Below, in pieces: positions 1-8,211 of a stretch of 34,108 nt of DNA. The notes under the pieces were generated by a model. It was not told the origin of the DNA and did not search any database. It saw nothing but the letters and a program-made list of their open reading frames with translations. The first letter of the stretch is position 1, and each line of letters starts with the position of its first letter. This DNA is from Planctomycetota bacterium (GTDB lineage: Bacteria > Planctomycetota > SZUA-567), in NCBI GenBank assembly GCA_031270685.1, contig JAISXA010000230.1:1-34108 (forward strand). Reading direction: 5' to 3'. Position numbers and translations under genes: made by a program.

Positions 1-13
1 CGGGAATTATTGC

Positions 14-38
14 CAGGTCGGCGCTATCGCCCGACCTG
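14..38. other. 8-bp perfect stem-loop at window edge
   Basis: CAGGTCGG (14-21) pairs perfectly with CCGACCTG (31-38) across a 9-base loop. It lies immediately next to the family A repeat copy and downstream of the minus-strand RseC-like gene. It could be a terminator stem or part of another repeat. No T-run follows on the minus strand, so a classical terminator is not supported. Confidence 0.4.
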
Positions 39-125
39 ACGAAAAATCAACCCATTGGTCCGTAAGCGGTAACATCTTTGGAGGAAATCGGGCGGTGGTT
101 GGCCCGATTTTCTCCAAAAGTCCAC
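39..125 (-). repeat. Family A repeat, truncated copy A5
   Basis: This stretch matches the inner half and one terminus of the repeat seen complete at 16859-17054 and 21827-22023, in the orientation of the latter. It keeps the hairpin (arms around GGAAATCGGG and CCCGATTT) and ends in AAAAGTCCAC, the terminal inverted repeat. The other terminus is missing. The stem bases differ from other copies in a paired way (GGAG with CTCC instead of AAAG with CTTT), which keeps the hairpin. The repeat ends exactly where the RseC-like stop codon begins. Confidence 0.75.
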
Positions 126-572
126 TTATTGACAACCCCCCGTTTTTCCGGATGCGACGATCCGGGCCCGCGAACCGATGCTTTTCTCGAGCAACCTGAT
201 CAACCCGGCCGCGACGGCGAATCCCGCCGCCGTCCCGGCGAGCGCGAAAAAGACAAGCGCGATTTCGCCGAAACCGGAGCCGGCGAGGATTCCGCCCAGC
301 AATCCGACAAGTGCGGGAACGAAGAACAGGGCGGCCATGGCCGCGCGTTTCGGCGGCCGATAAGACAACGACACCCGATCCCCCGGAAGCGGGGGAGCAA
401 CGGCGGCATCCGCCTCCGCCTCCAGGTCGAGGGGCGGAGCGGAGGCGCAGAGGCCGCACTCGGGACAACTCCCGCCGCAGTCCTCCCCGTCCGAGAGGAG
501 GGGCACCCGCACCACGACCCCGGATTTCTTCGTTTCCAGCACGATGCCGTGGAGAACTTTGGTTTCGGACAT
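126..572 (-). CDS. RseC/MucC-like SoxR-reducing / sigma-E regulator family membrane protein
   Basis: The protein has the RseC/MucC layout: a short N-terminal beta-rich segment, a cysteine cluster (CGGSCPECGLC), a PPLPGDRVSLSY linker, then two hydrophobic segments (AALFFVPALVGLLGGILAG and IALVFFALAGTAAGFAVAAG). RseC proteins modulate envelope-stress signalling or take part in SoxR reduction (the RsxC/Rnf context), with the cysteine cluster thought to carry redox or Fe-S function. The chosen ATG at 572 follows GAGGA by five bases. An in-frame ATG at 587 would add five residues. The gene stands alone here, divergent from the sugar cluster, and its stop abuts repeat A5. The family call rests on architecture and the cysteine motif; the precise role is inferred. 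Confidence 0.72.
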   Translation of the reverse strand: MSETKVLHGIVLETKKSGVVVRVPLLSDGEDCGGSCPECGLCASAPPLDLEAEADAAVAPPLPGDRVSLSYRPPKRAAMAALFFVPALVGLLGGILAGSGFGEIALVFFALAGTAAGFAVAAGLIRLLEKSIGSRARIVASGKTGGCQ

Positions 573-818
573 GTCGATCCTCGTCATCCGGCTCTCTCAA
601 ACCGGAACCATATTACTCCATGCGTCGCGGCATGGCAATCAAACACCGCCGATGCGATAATGAATGGTCTCCGTTTACGGAAAGCGGGATTCGGCCAGGA
701 TCGCAACGCCGGCGGAACGACTCATTCTCCCGAGGAAAGGGCGGGAGTTCGCGGACAGGAAAAGAGAGGCGAACGGGGCGGTTTGCGCGCGCTCGAAAAA
801 GCGCGAGGAGCGATTTTA

Positions 819-848
819 TTTTCATAAATTATGATAAAAAAATGAAAA
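819..848. promoter_or_regulatory. Inverted repeat, possible operator upstream of sugar cluster
   Basis: TTTTCAT (819-825) and ATGAAAA (842-848) form a perfect 7-bp inverted repeat with a 16-base spacer. It lies just upstream of the candidate -35 box at 854. RpiR/MurR regulators often bind AT-rich inverted repeats, and one is encoded in the cluster, so this is a candidate operator. In such AT-rich DNA a chance match is possible. Confidence 0.35.
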
Positions 849-853
849 AAATA

Positions 854-881
854 TTGCAAATTGAATAATCGCGGTTATAAT
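854..881 (+). promoter_or_regulatory. Candidate sigma70-type promoter for the sugar cluster
   Basis: TTGCAA (854-859) and a perfect TATAAT (876-881) are separated by 16 bases on the plus strand. They sit in the only strongly AT-rich patch of the upstream region. Transcription would start near 888, giving a leader of about 320 bases before the isomerase ATG at 1210. Confidence 0.5.
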
Positions 882-1209
882 TCCCGCTTGTCATGGCGCA
901 TTCTTTTCCGTTTGCCTTTTCTGTATCCTGCTTTTCGCCGCGCCATCCCCTGTTTTTGTCAAGCGCTCTCACAATACGGTGATTCACAGCGCAAGCCGCG
1001 CCGAGCCGTGGTATGGGGCGTCAAGCCGGGCCAGGATCGCCCCGGGATCCCCGCTCCGGCGGCGACGCCGTGCTGCGCCAATAATCTTTAGTTTGCGAAA
1101 GCTATTGTGAAAAAAATGCCTTTCCTCGATAGGGATTTCCTCCTTGATCGATGAGATGCGTATTGTCTTCGTGGCGGCACGGCCACTCACCGGATAAGAG
1201 GAGAATGCG

Positions 1210-2643
1210 ATGCTCGACGGGAAAATCACCTTTGGCCTGATCGTAAGCACCCGGGGATGCTTCAACTTTGAAATGGCGGTCGAGGGAAAGAGGCAGCTTG
1301 TCTCCCGTCTCGCCACGCTGGGGCACGGCCACATCGTGCTCGCCGACGACGCCACGCCCACCGGATGCGTCGAGGGCAGGCCGGACGGGGTGAAATGCGC
1401 CGAGCTGTTCGGGAAAAACCGGGACAAGATAGACGGCGTCATCATCGTCCTGCCCAATTTCGGGGACGAGATGGGCGTTATGGCCGCTCTCGACGGTGCG
1501 CGTCTGGATGTCCCCATACTGCTTCAGGCGTCCGACGACCGCCTCGACAGGCTTGGCACCCGCGAACGCCGGGACTCCTTCTGCGGCAAGCTCTCCATCG
1601 CGAACAACCTCTGGCAGTACGGATACGCCTTCACCGACACCGCCAGCCATACCGTGGACATCGATTCGGACGCCTTCGCCGCCGATATCGGGCGCTTCGC
1701 CGCCATATGCCGCACCTATCGCGGCCTGCGTCGCGCGAGGATCGGCCAGATCGGCGTCCGCCCAGGCTGTTTTCAGACGGTGCGCATCAGCGAAAAGCTG
1801 CTTCAAGCCTCGGGTCTGACGGTCGTCCCGGCGGACCTGTCCGAGATCCTCGGAACCGTCTCCCGTCTCGACGACGGCGCGGCGGAGGTGAAGAACGCGC
1901 GGGAACGCCTCGCGGAATACGGCAATGTCTGTCCGGAAGCGTCCGGGGCGCAACTGCTGCGCCAGGCCAAGCTGACGGCCGCCATCGAAAAATGGATCGC
2001 CGAAAACGAGGTCGATGCGGTGGCGATGCAGTGCTGGGATTCGATCGAACAGAATTACGGCTGCGCCGCCTGCGCTACCATGAGCATGCTTTCGGACCGG
2101 CTGATCCCCGCCGCCTGCGAGGCGGATGTCGGCGGCGCGGTCGCGATGTACGCGCTTTCCCTCGCCGCGGGGAACGCCAGCGCGCTCCTGGATTGGAACA
2201 ACAATTACGGCGACGCGGCGGACAAGTGCGTGTGCACCCACTGCGGCAACAACGCCAGGAGTTTCATCTACGGCGCGAACCCGGCCGGCAAGCCGGAGAT
2301 ATCCTATCTCGACGTGCTGTCAACCACGCTGGGCAAGGACAATTGTTTCGGGGCGGTGAAGGGCAAGGTCAAGGCCGGCGACATGACTTTTTTCCGCGTC
2401 TCCTCCGACGACCGAAGCGGCTGTATGCGCGCCTACCTCGGACAGGGCGCATTCACCGACGATCCCTTCGCCATGTCCGGCTGCATCGCGGTGTGCGAAG
2501 TGCCGGAGTTGCGCAAGTTCATGGGCCACATCGTCAAGAACGGCTTCGAGCACCACGTGGCGATGGTCAGGGGCCACATTGCGGACATCGTGGAGGAAGC
2601 GGCCGGGAACTACCTGGGTTGGGATTTGTATCGGCATTCGTAG
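1210..2643 (+). CDS. L-fucose/L-arabinose isomerase-fold sugar isomerase (COG2407-like)
   Basis: The 477-residue protein has the pattern of the FucI/AraA-type metal-dependent ketol isomerases. A glutamate in ACEADVGGA (about residue 304) is followed 24 residues later by an aspartate in LLDWNN (about 328), the same spacing as the Mn ligands of E. coli FucI (Glu337, Asp361). Histidines in FEHHVAMVRGH near 448 are the likely third ligand. A conserved MQCWDSIEQ stretch (about 274) and a THCGNN motif also fit the family. These enzymes interconvert aldoses and ketoses in the cytoplasm. AGAGGAG precedes the ATG by six bases. It is the first gene of the sugar cluster, directly before the importer, so it probably acts on the imported sugar. 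The substrate is not readable from the sequence. Confidence 0.78.
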   Translation: MLDGKITFGLIVSTRGCFNFEMAVEGKRQLVSRLATLGHGHIVLADDATPTGCVEGRPDGVKCAELFGKNRDKIDGVIIVLPNFGDEMGVMAALDGARLDVPILLQASDDRLDRLGTRERRDSFCGKLSIANNLWQYGYAFTDTASHTVDIDSDAFAADIGRFAAICRTYRGLRRARIGQIGVRPGCFQTVRISEKLLQASGLTVVPADLSEILGTVSRLDDGAAEVKNARERLAEYGNVCPEASGAQLLRQAKLTAAIEKWIAENEVDAVAMQCWDSIEQNYGCAACATMSMLSDRLIPAACEADVGGAVAMYALSLAAGNASALLDWNNNYGDAADKCVCTHCGNNARSFIYGANPAGKPEISYLDVLSTTLGKDNCFGAVKGKVKAGDMTFFRVSSDDRSGCMRAYLGQGAFTDDPFAMSGCIAVCEVPELRKFMGHIVKNGFEHHVAMVRGHIADIVEEAAGNYLGWDLYRHS

Positions 2644-2697
2644 AGGCGATTGCCGAATGACCTACGGTTCATCGTGCGTATTTAAAAAGGAGATGGT

Positions 2698-3705
2698 ATG
2701 AAATGTTTGGCAAAAACAGTATTGGCGGCGCTGTTCGTATGCTGCCTGGCGGCGGGAGCCTCCGCCGGCGAGAAACTCCGGATCGCTTTCCTCTTTCAGG
2801 ACCTGGAGACCGAGTTCTGGGTCGCCGGCCACCAGGCCATCACGGAAACCTTGCGCGGACAGGGCATCGAGGTCATCGAGTTCAACTCCAATCAGGACGC
2901 CAACCGCCAGCTTGAACAGCTGCGCTCCGCGATCAATCAGCGCGTCGACGGCATCATGGTCATTCCCCACGACGGCAACGTCGCCGTGACCATGGGCAAG
3001 CTCGCCAACCGCGCCAACATCCCTTACGGCGTCTTCAACCGCCCCCCGTCCAGCAAGGACATCCAAGCGGTCGTGGTCGTCGCCGACAACCGCACCATCG
3101 CGGCGGCGGCAGTCGAGTACATGTGCGAAGAGGCCTTGAAGCTCGGACGCAAGTTCACTCCCGCCATCGTCGTCGGCGATCTCGCCGATCCCAACGCCGT
3201 TGAACGGCGCAACGGTTTTTACGATGCCGTGAACAATCCGAAGTACAAGGATCTCTGGATCGACAAGCCGATCGAGATCATGTCCAAGTGGGACGCCAAC
3301 GTCCTTACCCAGAACTTCCAATCCGCCATGCAGGCGAATCCGGATATCGACTTCCTCTTCACCTCGTCCGACTTCCTGATTCCAAACATCAAGGCCGTCC
3401 TCGCGCCCCTCGGCAAATGGGAGAAGGTCGGTCATCCCAAGCACGTCATCTTCGGCGGCCTGGACGGCGACAAGACCGCCTGCGGCCAGATCGAGGAAGG
3501 CTATCTCGACTCCACCGGCGTCCAGGACGTCTTCGCGGAGGCCGAGATGCTTATGAACGCGCTGGTCGCCGCCATCCAGAAGGGCGACACCAAGCCCAAC
3601 GAATGGCTCTACGACCCCGGATTTGCCCTCACCCACGGCAATTTCGGGGACCGTTGCCAGGATATGTGGGGCTGTAAGCTCATGTTCGAGGAACGCGGCA
3701 AATAA
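2698..3705 (+). CDS. Periplasmic sugar-binding protein of ABC importer (RbsB/Peripla_BP_4 type)
   Basis: A signal peptide (hydrophobic core LAALFVCCLAAG, cleavage near ASA-GE) is followed by a type I periplasmic binding fold typical of ribose/galactose binders: KLRIAFLFQDLETEFW, then RSAINQRVDGIMVIP. The length (335 aa) is usual. There is no lipobox, so the protein should be free in the periplasm. It delivers a sugar to the two permeases encoded downstream. AAGGAG lies five bases before the ATG. A very strong GC hairpin follows the stop, which may raise the level of this mRNA segment relative to the permease genes. Its ligand is unknown. Confidence 0.88.
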   Translation: MKCLAKTVLAALFVCCLAAGASAGEKLRIAFLFQDLETEFWVAGHQAITETLRGQGIEVIEFNSNQDANRQLEQLRSAINQRVDGIMVIPHDGNVAVTMGKLANRANIPYGVFNRPPSSKDIQAVVVVADNRTIAAAAVEYMCEEALKLGRKFTPAIVVGDLADPNAVERRNGFYDAVNNPKYKDLWIDKPIEIMSKWDANVLTQNFQSAMQANPDIDFLFTSSDFLIPNIKAVLAPLGKWEKVGHPKHVIFGGLDGDKTACGQIEEGYLDSTGVQDVFAEAEMLMNALVAAIQKGDTKPNEWLYDPGFALTHGNFGDRCQDMWGCKLMFEERGK

Positions 3706-3718
3706 TCCAATTTCACGG

Positions 3719-3759
3719 CGCGCCGTCCCTCCCCGCGCGGGACGGGGAGGGACGGCGCG
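3719..3759 (+). terminator. 17-bp perfect GC hairpin after binding-protein gene (attenuator or mRNA stabiliser)
   Basis: CGCGCCGTCCCTCCCCG (3719-3735) pairs perfectly with 3743-3759 around a 7-base loop. It begins 13 bases after the binding-protein stop. The bases after it (GCAGGATCTTTCGC) have no long T-run, so full rho-independent termination is doubtful. A partial terminator or a 3' stability stem, giving more binding protein than permease, is the likely role. Confidence 0.65.
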
Positions 3760-3866
3760 GCAGGATCTTTCGCGCATTCGGTGACCGGCTTCACCGGGCT
3801 GCCGTTCCGGCGGCGCCGGCGGAGAAAATCGGTCAGCCGAATGCCAAACCCAGCGGGGATGCGACC

Positions 3867-4931
3867 GTGTCGGCTCAAATTGAATACAAGACTGAAGCGG
3901 GTTGGCGCAGGTGGTTGCGCCGGATTCTCGCCTCCGAGTTTTTCGTCCTCTACCTGACGATCGCGTACGTGCTGTGCCTGTCGCCATGGATTCCCTACTT
4001 CTGGAGCATGGGCAACCTCACCGACATATTGTCGAACACCTGGCCGCTCCTGGTCATCGCCGTCGGGCAGACCTTCGTACTCATCATCGGTGGAATCGAT
4101 TTATCCCAGACCTCGGTGTTGGCGTTCGCGAGCATCGTCGGCGCGGCGCTCATCTGCACCTCTCTTGAACCGTACATCTTCTCGAAATGCGTGATGTGGG
4201 GCTGGATTGTCGCCGAGGACGGCGGAATTCTCGCGCACAGCACGGCCGGATTCGTCCTCGCCATCGCGATCATGCTGGGGTGCGGCATGTTTGTCGGCCT
4301 GCTGAACGGCATCAGCGTCGCGGCGTTCAGGATGCCCGCCTTCATGGTCACGCTGGTTACCATGATGATGTTCAGCGCCGTCGCCCTCTACCTTGCCGGC
4401 TCGGAAAACATCATGCACCTGCCGGACGAATTCGTCCTGCTCGGCGACTCCTACGACCTGGTGTCCGTGCCCATGTTCATCGCCATCGGCGTCACCATTC
4501 TCGCCCACATCCTGCTGCGCCGGTCGCTTTTCGGGATGCAGGTCTATGCGGTCGGCGTCAATCCCATGGCCTCGCGCATTTCCGGGGTGCCGGTCCGCCG
4601 CGTCATCATCCTCGCCTTCGTCATCTCCGGCCTTTGCGCCGCGATCGGTTCGATCCTCTACACCGCGCGCTTCGAGATGGGCCGCCCCACCCTCGGCGCG
4701 ACCATGCTCATGGATGTCGTCGGCGCCAACGTCATCGGCGGCGTCAGCCTATCCGGAGGCAAGGGCAAGATCCTGTGGGCGGTGTTCGGAGTGCTGTTTT
4801 TCGTTATTTTGGCCAATACGCTCAATTTCCTCAATTTGAGCTTTTACACCATAGACCTGGTCAAGGGAGTGGTGATTTTCGGCGCCGCGACGCTCGACGT
4901 GGTTCGCGGCAGAATCGCCCAGGCGTCCTGA
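3867..4931 (+). CDS. Sugar ABC importer permease (RbsC/BPD_transp_2 family), first copy
   Basis: This 354-residue, strongly hydrophobic protein has the RbsC-type layout of about ten membrane segments. It includes the family stretch TFVLIIGGIDLS (about residues 69-80) and the cytoplasmic loop GVNPMASRISGVPVRRV that contacts the ATPase. The start is GTG at 3867, preceded by GGGGAT. It lies downstream of the binding protein and before the ATPase in the same direction. With the second permease at 6522 it probably forms a heterodimeric channel, as in many ribose-type importers with two permease genes. Confidence 0.88.
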   Translation: MSAQIEYKTEAGWRRWLRRILASEFFVLYLTIAYVLCLSPWIPYFWSMGNLTDILSNTWPLLVIAVGQTFVLIIGGIDLSQTSVLAFASIVGAALICTSLEPYIFSKCVMWGWIVAEDGGILAHSTAGFVLAIAIMLGCGMFVGLLNGISVAAFRMPAFMVTLVTMMMFSAVALYLAGSENIMHLPDEFVLLGDSYDLVSVPMFIAIGVTILAHILLRRSLFGMQVYAVGVNPMASRISGVPVRRVIILAFVISGLCAAIGSILYTARFEMGRPTLGATMLMDVVGANVIGGVSLSGGKGKILWAVFGVLFFVILANTLNFLNLSFYTIDLVKGVVIFGAATLDVVRGRIAQAS

Positions 4932-4992
4932 AGGCGGGAGAGGCGACGGAGGCCGGTTCCGGGCGCGTCCCGACGGAGTAAGGCGGACAAAC

Positions 4993-6525
4993 ATGGACGA
5001 CACACCCATCTTCCAATGCAACGGCGTCGGCAAGGCGTTTTTCGGCGTCAAAGCCCTGGACAACGTCGATATCGAGTTGCGGCGCGGCCGCGTTCTCGGC
5101 CTGATCGGCGAGAACGGAGCCGGCAAGTCGACGTTGATGAACGTGATCGGCGGCTTTTTCCCCCAGGATTCGGGGGAAATGTTCCTGGACGGCAAACCCT
5201 ACCGCCCGGAAGGGACGCTCGCGGCCACGAAAGCCGGCATCGGCTTCATTCATCAGGAATTGAATCTGTTCCCCAACCTTGCAATCGCCGAGAACATGTT
5301 CATCGACGACTTTCCCAAGCGCGGCCCCCTGATCGACCGCCGGGAAATGGCCAGGCGAACCACCGGGGTCCTCAAGGCGTTGGGAATGGATTTCCCGCCC
5401 TGGCTCAAGGTTGAGCGCCTTATGCCGGGCGAACGGCAGATGGTGGAGATCGCCAGGGTCCTCGCCTCCGACGCGCGCATCATCATTTTCGACGAACCCA
5501 CCACGTCGCTCACCGCCAAGGAAACGGAAAAACTGTTCGTTCTCATCGGACAATTGAAGGAGGAGGGTCGCGCCATCGTCTACATCTCCCACATTCTCGG
5601 CGACGTGGAGAAGTTGTGCGACGACCTGGTGATCCTCCGGGACGGCGGGATCACCGCCGCCGGGCGCTGCGGGGAATTCTGCGTCGAGCGCATGGTCGCC
5701 AGTATGATCGGCCGCGACATCGGCAGCATCTATCCGCCGAAAACGAACAAACCCGGCGGCGAGGTCGCCCTTTCGGTGAAAAACCTCAGCCAGTCCGGAA
5801 TCGTCAGCAATATTTCACTGGATCTCAAAAAAGGCGAGATTCTGGGGATTTTCGGGCTCATGGGCTCCGGGCGCACCGAACTGATGCGGATGATTTTCGG
5901 GGTGGACGACTACGAGTCCGGCGCGGTGACGGTGGACCGCGTCCCGATACGCAGGTCGAATCCGCGCGACGCCATCGACAAGGGGATGGCGTTCGTCACC
6001 GAAAACCGCCGCGACGAGGGGTTTCTGCAGAGCTACCCCATCGTCGACAACATCGGCCTGGTCTATATGCGCGACTTCATCCATCCGCTGACGCGCCTGG
6101 TGGACCGCAAGCGCGTCGCCGGCGAAAGCGTGCGCATCGCCGGGGAACTGAAGATAAAGTACGCCTCGGTGGACAGGCAGGCGGTGAAAAGCCTTTCCGG
6201 CGGAAACCAGCAGAAGGTGGCGCTCGGCAAGTGGCTGGTCAAGCGGCCGAAAGCGCTGATCCTGGACGAGCCGACGCGCGGCATCGATGTGGGCGCGAAA
6301 TACGAGGTTTACAACATCATCAACGATCTCGCCGCCGGCGGATCGGGCGTCATGGTGGTGTCCTCCGAATTGGGCGAACTCATGGGCATAGCCGACCGCA
6401 TCGTCGCCATGAACCGCGGGGAGATCATACAGGTGTTCGCGCGCGGGGAATTCGACGAAGAGGCGATAATGCGCGCCGCCTTCCGGATTCATGAGGACGG
6501 CATGCGCATCGGGAGCGCTTCATGA
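4993..6525 (+). CDS. Sugar ABC importer ATP-binding protein (RbsA/MglA type, two nucleotide domains)
   Basis: The 510-residue protein contains two ABC ATPase domains. Domain 1 has Walker A GENGAGKST (about residues 39-47), the degenerate signature LMPGERQMVEIAR and Walker B RIIIFDEPTTSL. Domain 2 has the degenerate Walker A region GLMGSGRTE, the signature LSGGNQQK and Walker B ALILDEPTRGIDVG. This asymmetric arrangement is diagnostic of the RbsA/MglA/XylG group that energises sugar uptake at the inner membrane. The stop overlaps the start of the next permease by four bases (ATGA), implying translational coupling. Confidence 0.93.
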   Translation: MDDTPIFQCNGVGKAFFGVKALDNVDIELRRGRVLGLIGENGAGKSTLMNVIGGFFPQDSGEMFLDGKPYRPEGTLAATKAGIGFIHQELNLFPNLAIAENMFIDDFPKRGPLIDRREMARRTTGVLKALGMDFPPWLKVERLMPGERQMVEIARVLASDARIIIFDEPTTSLTAKETEKLFVLIGQLKEEGRAIVYISHILGDVEKLCDDLVILRDGGITAAGRCGEFCVERMVASMIGRDIGSIYPPKTNKPGGEVALSVKNLSQSGIVSNISLDLKKGEILGIFGLMGSGRTELMRMIFGVDDYESGAVTVDRVPIRRSNPRDAIDKGMAFVTENRRDEGFLQSYPIVDNIGLVYMRDFIHPLTRLVDRKRVAGESVRIAGELKIKYASVDRQAVKSLSGGNQQKVALGKWLVKRPKALILDEPTRGIDVGAKYEVYNIINDLAAGGSGVMVVSSELGELMGIADRIVAMNRGEIIQVFARGEFDEEAIMRAAFRIHEDGMRIGSAS

Positions 6526-7532
6526 ACAAGCTGAAACTGTTTCTCCTGAATAACGCCGCGTTCATCATCTTCATTGTCATCTTCGTGATCTTCGGGCTGT
6601 TGTCGCCGCGCTTCCTGGCCTACAAGAGCCTCGAAATCATCATCGTCAACGCCACCTTCATCGGCGTCATCGCGGTGGGCATGACCTTCGTGCTGCTCAC
6701 CGGCGGCATCGACCTGTCCGTGGGTTCGACCATGTATTTCTCGGCGGCGGTCCTGGGATACCTGGTGAACGATCTCGGAATTTCCATCTGGCTCGGGATG
6801 CTCGTCTGCCTGCTGGTGGGCCTCCTGATCGGCGCGCTCAACGCGCTCATGATCACCCGCATCGGCATGGTGCCGTTCATCGCCACCCTGATCTCCATGA
6901 TCCTGGCGCGCGGCGCCGGCATGTTCATCACCCGCTCGGTGCCGATGGACTACCCCGAATCCCTCACCACCCTCGACGCCATCAACGTCTTCGGCGTCAT
7001 CCCCATGCCCATCCTGCTCTTCGCGCTTGTCGTGCTGGCCGCTTCGGTGTTTCTCCGCGACACCCAGACCGGCCGTCAGCTCTACGCCATCGGCAACGAT
7101 CCGGAAGGCGGCCGTCGCGCCGGCCTCGACACCCGCCGACTCACCGCCATGACCTATATGATCTGCGGCACCTGTTCCGCGCTGGGCGGCATCGTTTCCA
7201 TCGCGCAACTCGGCAGGGTCAACGCCAGTTTCGGCGTCGGCAACGAATTCGACGCCATAGCGGCGGCGGTGCTCGGCGGCGCCAGCCTTTTCGGCGGCAT
7301 CGGCACCGTTTTTCCCGGAACCCTTCTCGGCGCGGTGATGATCCAGATGATCCAGTCCGGTTTGGTGTTCACCCGCATCGACCTTTATCTCCAGCCGATC
7401 ATCATGGCCGCGATCATCTTTCTCGCCGTACTGGTGGACAGCATCCGCAGTTCCTTCATCAAGAAGCTGCAGCGCCGCAACATCACCAGACAGGGCGACG
7501 CCGCGGCCGGAGACGAAAACGCCGACGGCTGA
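6522..7532 (+). CDS. Sugar ABC importer permease (RbsC family), second copy
   Basis: The 336-residue hydrophobic protein has the family hallmark TFVLLTGGIDLSVGS in its early part and the coupling loop NDPEGGRRAGLDTRR later. About ten membrane spans can be drawn. It overlaps the ATPase stop by four bases. It is closer to textbook RbsC than the copy at 3867. The two permeases differ in length and loop sequence, so they are paralogous subunits rather than a recent duplication. Confidence 0.9.
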   Translation: MNKLKLFLLNNAAFIIFIVIFVIFGLLSPRFLAYKSLEIIIVNATFIGVIAVGMTFVLLTGGIDLSVGSTMYFSAAVLGYLVNDLGISIWLGMLVCLLVGLLIGALNALMITRIGMVPFIATLISMILARGAGMFITRSVPMDYPESLTTLDAINVFGVIPMPILLFALVVLAASVFLRDTQTGRQLYAIGNDPEGGRRAGLDTRRLTAMTYMICGTCSALGGIVSIAQLGRVNASFGVGNEFDAIAAAVLGGASLFGGIGTVFPGTLLGAVMIQMIQSGLVFTRIDLYLQPIIMAAIIFLAVLVDSIRSSFIKKLQRRNITRQGDAAAGDENADG

Positions 7533-7597
7533 CGATCTCCGCCGGGTTTCAGGTCGGCTTTGCGGAAAGCGGGAACGATAACGACGGAGCCGGAAAA

Positions 7598-8206
7598 ATG
7601 GACCGGAACGAAATGTGGGACAAGGCGCTGCAGGTCTGGAAGACCGGCGCCCGCGAGTTGGAACGGCTTGGAACTTACATCGACCAGGACGTTTTCGCGA
7701 AGGTCGTCGAGGCCGTCGCGGGATGCGCAGGCAGGGTGGCCACGGCCGGCGTGGGCACCTCCGCCGCGGCGGCGAGGAAGATCGCGCATTCGCTGTGTTG
7801 CGTGGAGCGCCCCGCGTTCTTTCTTTCGCCGGGCGACGCGGTTCACGGCGGCCTCGGGGCGGTCCAGCCCGGAGATGTGGCCATACTCGTTTCAAAAGGG
7901 GGCGGCACGAGGGAAATCACCGATATGCTTCCCGCGCTGCGGACGAAAAAAGCGTTCGTCGTCGGCGTGACCGAGAATCCGGAATCGCAATTGGCGCGAA
8001 ACTCCGACCTGGTCGTCGGGATCAAGGTCGAAAAAGAGGCCGACGAGTTCAACCTGCTCGCCACCACCAGCACCACGGCGGTGATAGCTTTTTTCGACGC
8101 GGTGGCGATCGCGCTTATGACGCACACCGGATATACGCGCGAACGGTTCGCGGTCATTCACCCGGGGGGCGCGGTCGGCGACCGCCTTCTCGGAAAGGAA
8201 GGTTGA
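7598..8206 (+). CDS. SIS-domain sugar-phosphate isomerase (KdsD/GutQ-like, without CBS domains)
   Basis: This 202-residue protein is a single SIS domain. It shows the phosphosugar-binding patterns ATAGVGTSAAAARKIAHS (about 49-66) and VAILVSKGGGTREITDML, and the HPGGAVGDRLL ending seen in arabinose-5-phosphate isomerases of the KdsD/GutQ group. Those enzymes normally carry two C-terminal CBS domains (about 320 residues), which are absent here. The likely role is aldose-ketose isomerisation of a phosphorylated intermediate in the cytoplasm. 6-phospho-3-hexuloisomerase-like activity is an alternative. It starts 65 bases after the permease stop and ends five bases before the dehydrogenase start. 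Confidence 0.75.
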   Translation: MDRNEMWDKALQVWKTGARELERLGTYIDQDVFAKVVEAVAGCAGRVATAGVGTSAAAARKIAHSLCCVERPAFFLSPGDAVHGGLGAVQPGDVAILVSKGGGTREITDMLPALRTKKAFVVGVTENPESQLARNSDLVVGIKVEKEADEFNLLATTSTTAVIAFFDAVAIALMTHTGYTRERFAVIHPGGAVGDRLLGKEG

Positions 8207-8211
8207 AGTCA

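Larger units (their letters stand above)
573..1209. other. Intergenic region without convincing gene
   Basis: About 640 bases separate the RseC-like gene from the isomerase. The ORFs listed here (for example 613-825 minus and 861-1091 plus) are arginine- and serine-rich, lack a family resemblance and have no good ribosome binding sites. The middle (about 810-900) is strikingly AT-rich for this genome and contains the candidate promoter and an inverted repeat. The segment 900-1190 may hold a long leader for the sugar operon. I do not recognise a riboswitch or RNA gene in it. Confidence 0.5.

Noticed and set aside
613-825. Small minus-strand ORF (70 aa) in the 573-1209 gap
   Set aside because: There is no recognisable domain and no convincing ribosome binding site, and its composition is typical of chance frames.
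1102-2241. 379-residue minus-strand ORF opposite the isomerase
   Set aside because: It is a shadow of a GC-rich gene. The plus frame has clear isomerase motifs and a ribosome binding site.
2662-3987. 441-residue minus-strand ORF opposite the sugar-binding protein
   Set aside because: It spans a gene, a hairpin and the next start. It has no family resemblance, and the third-position GC pattern explains the open frame.
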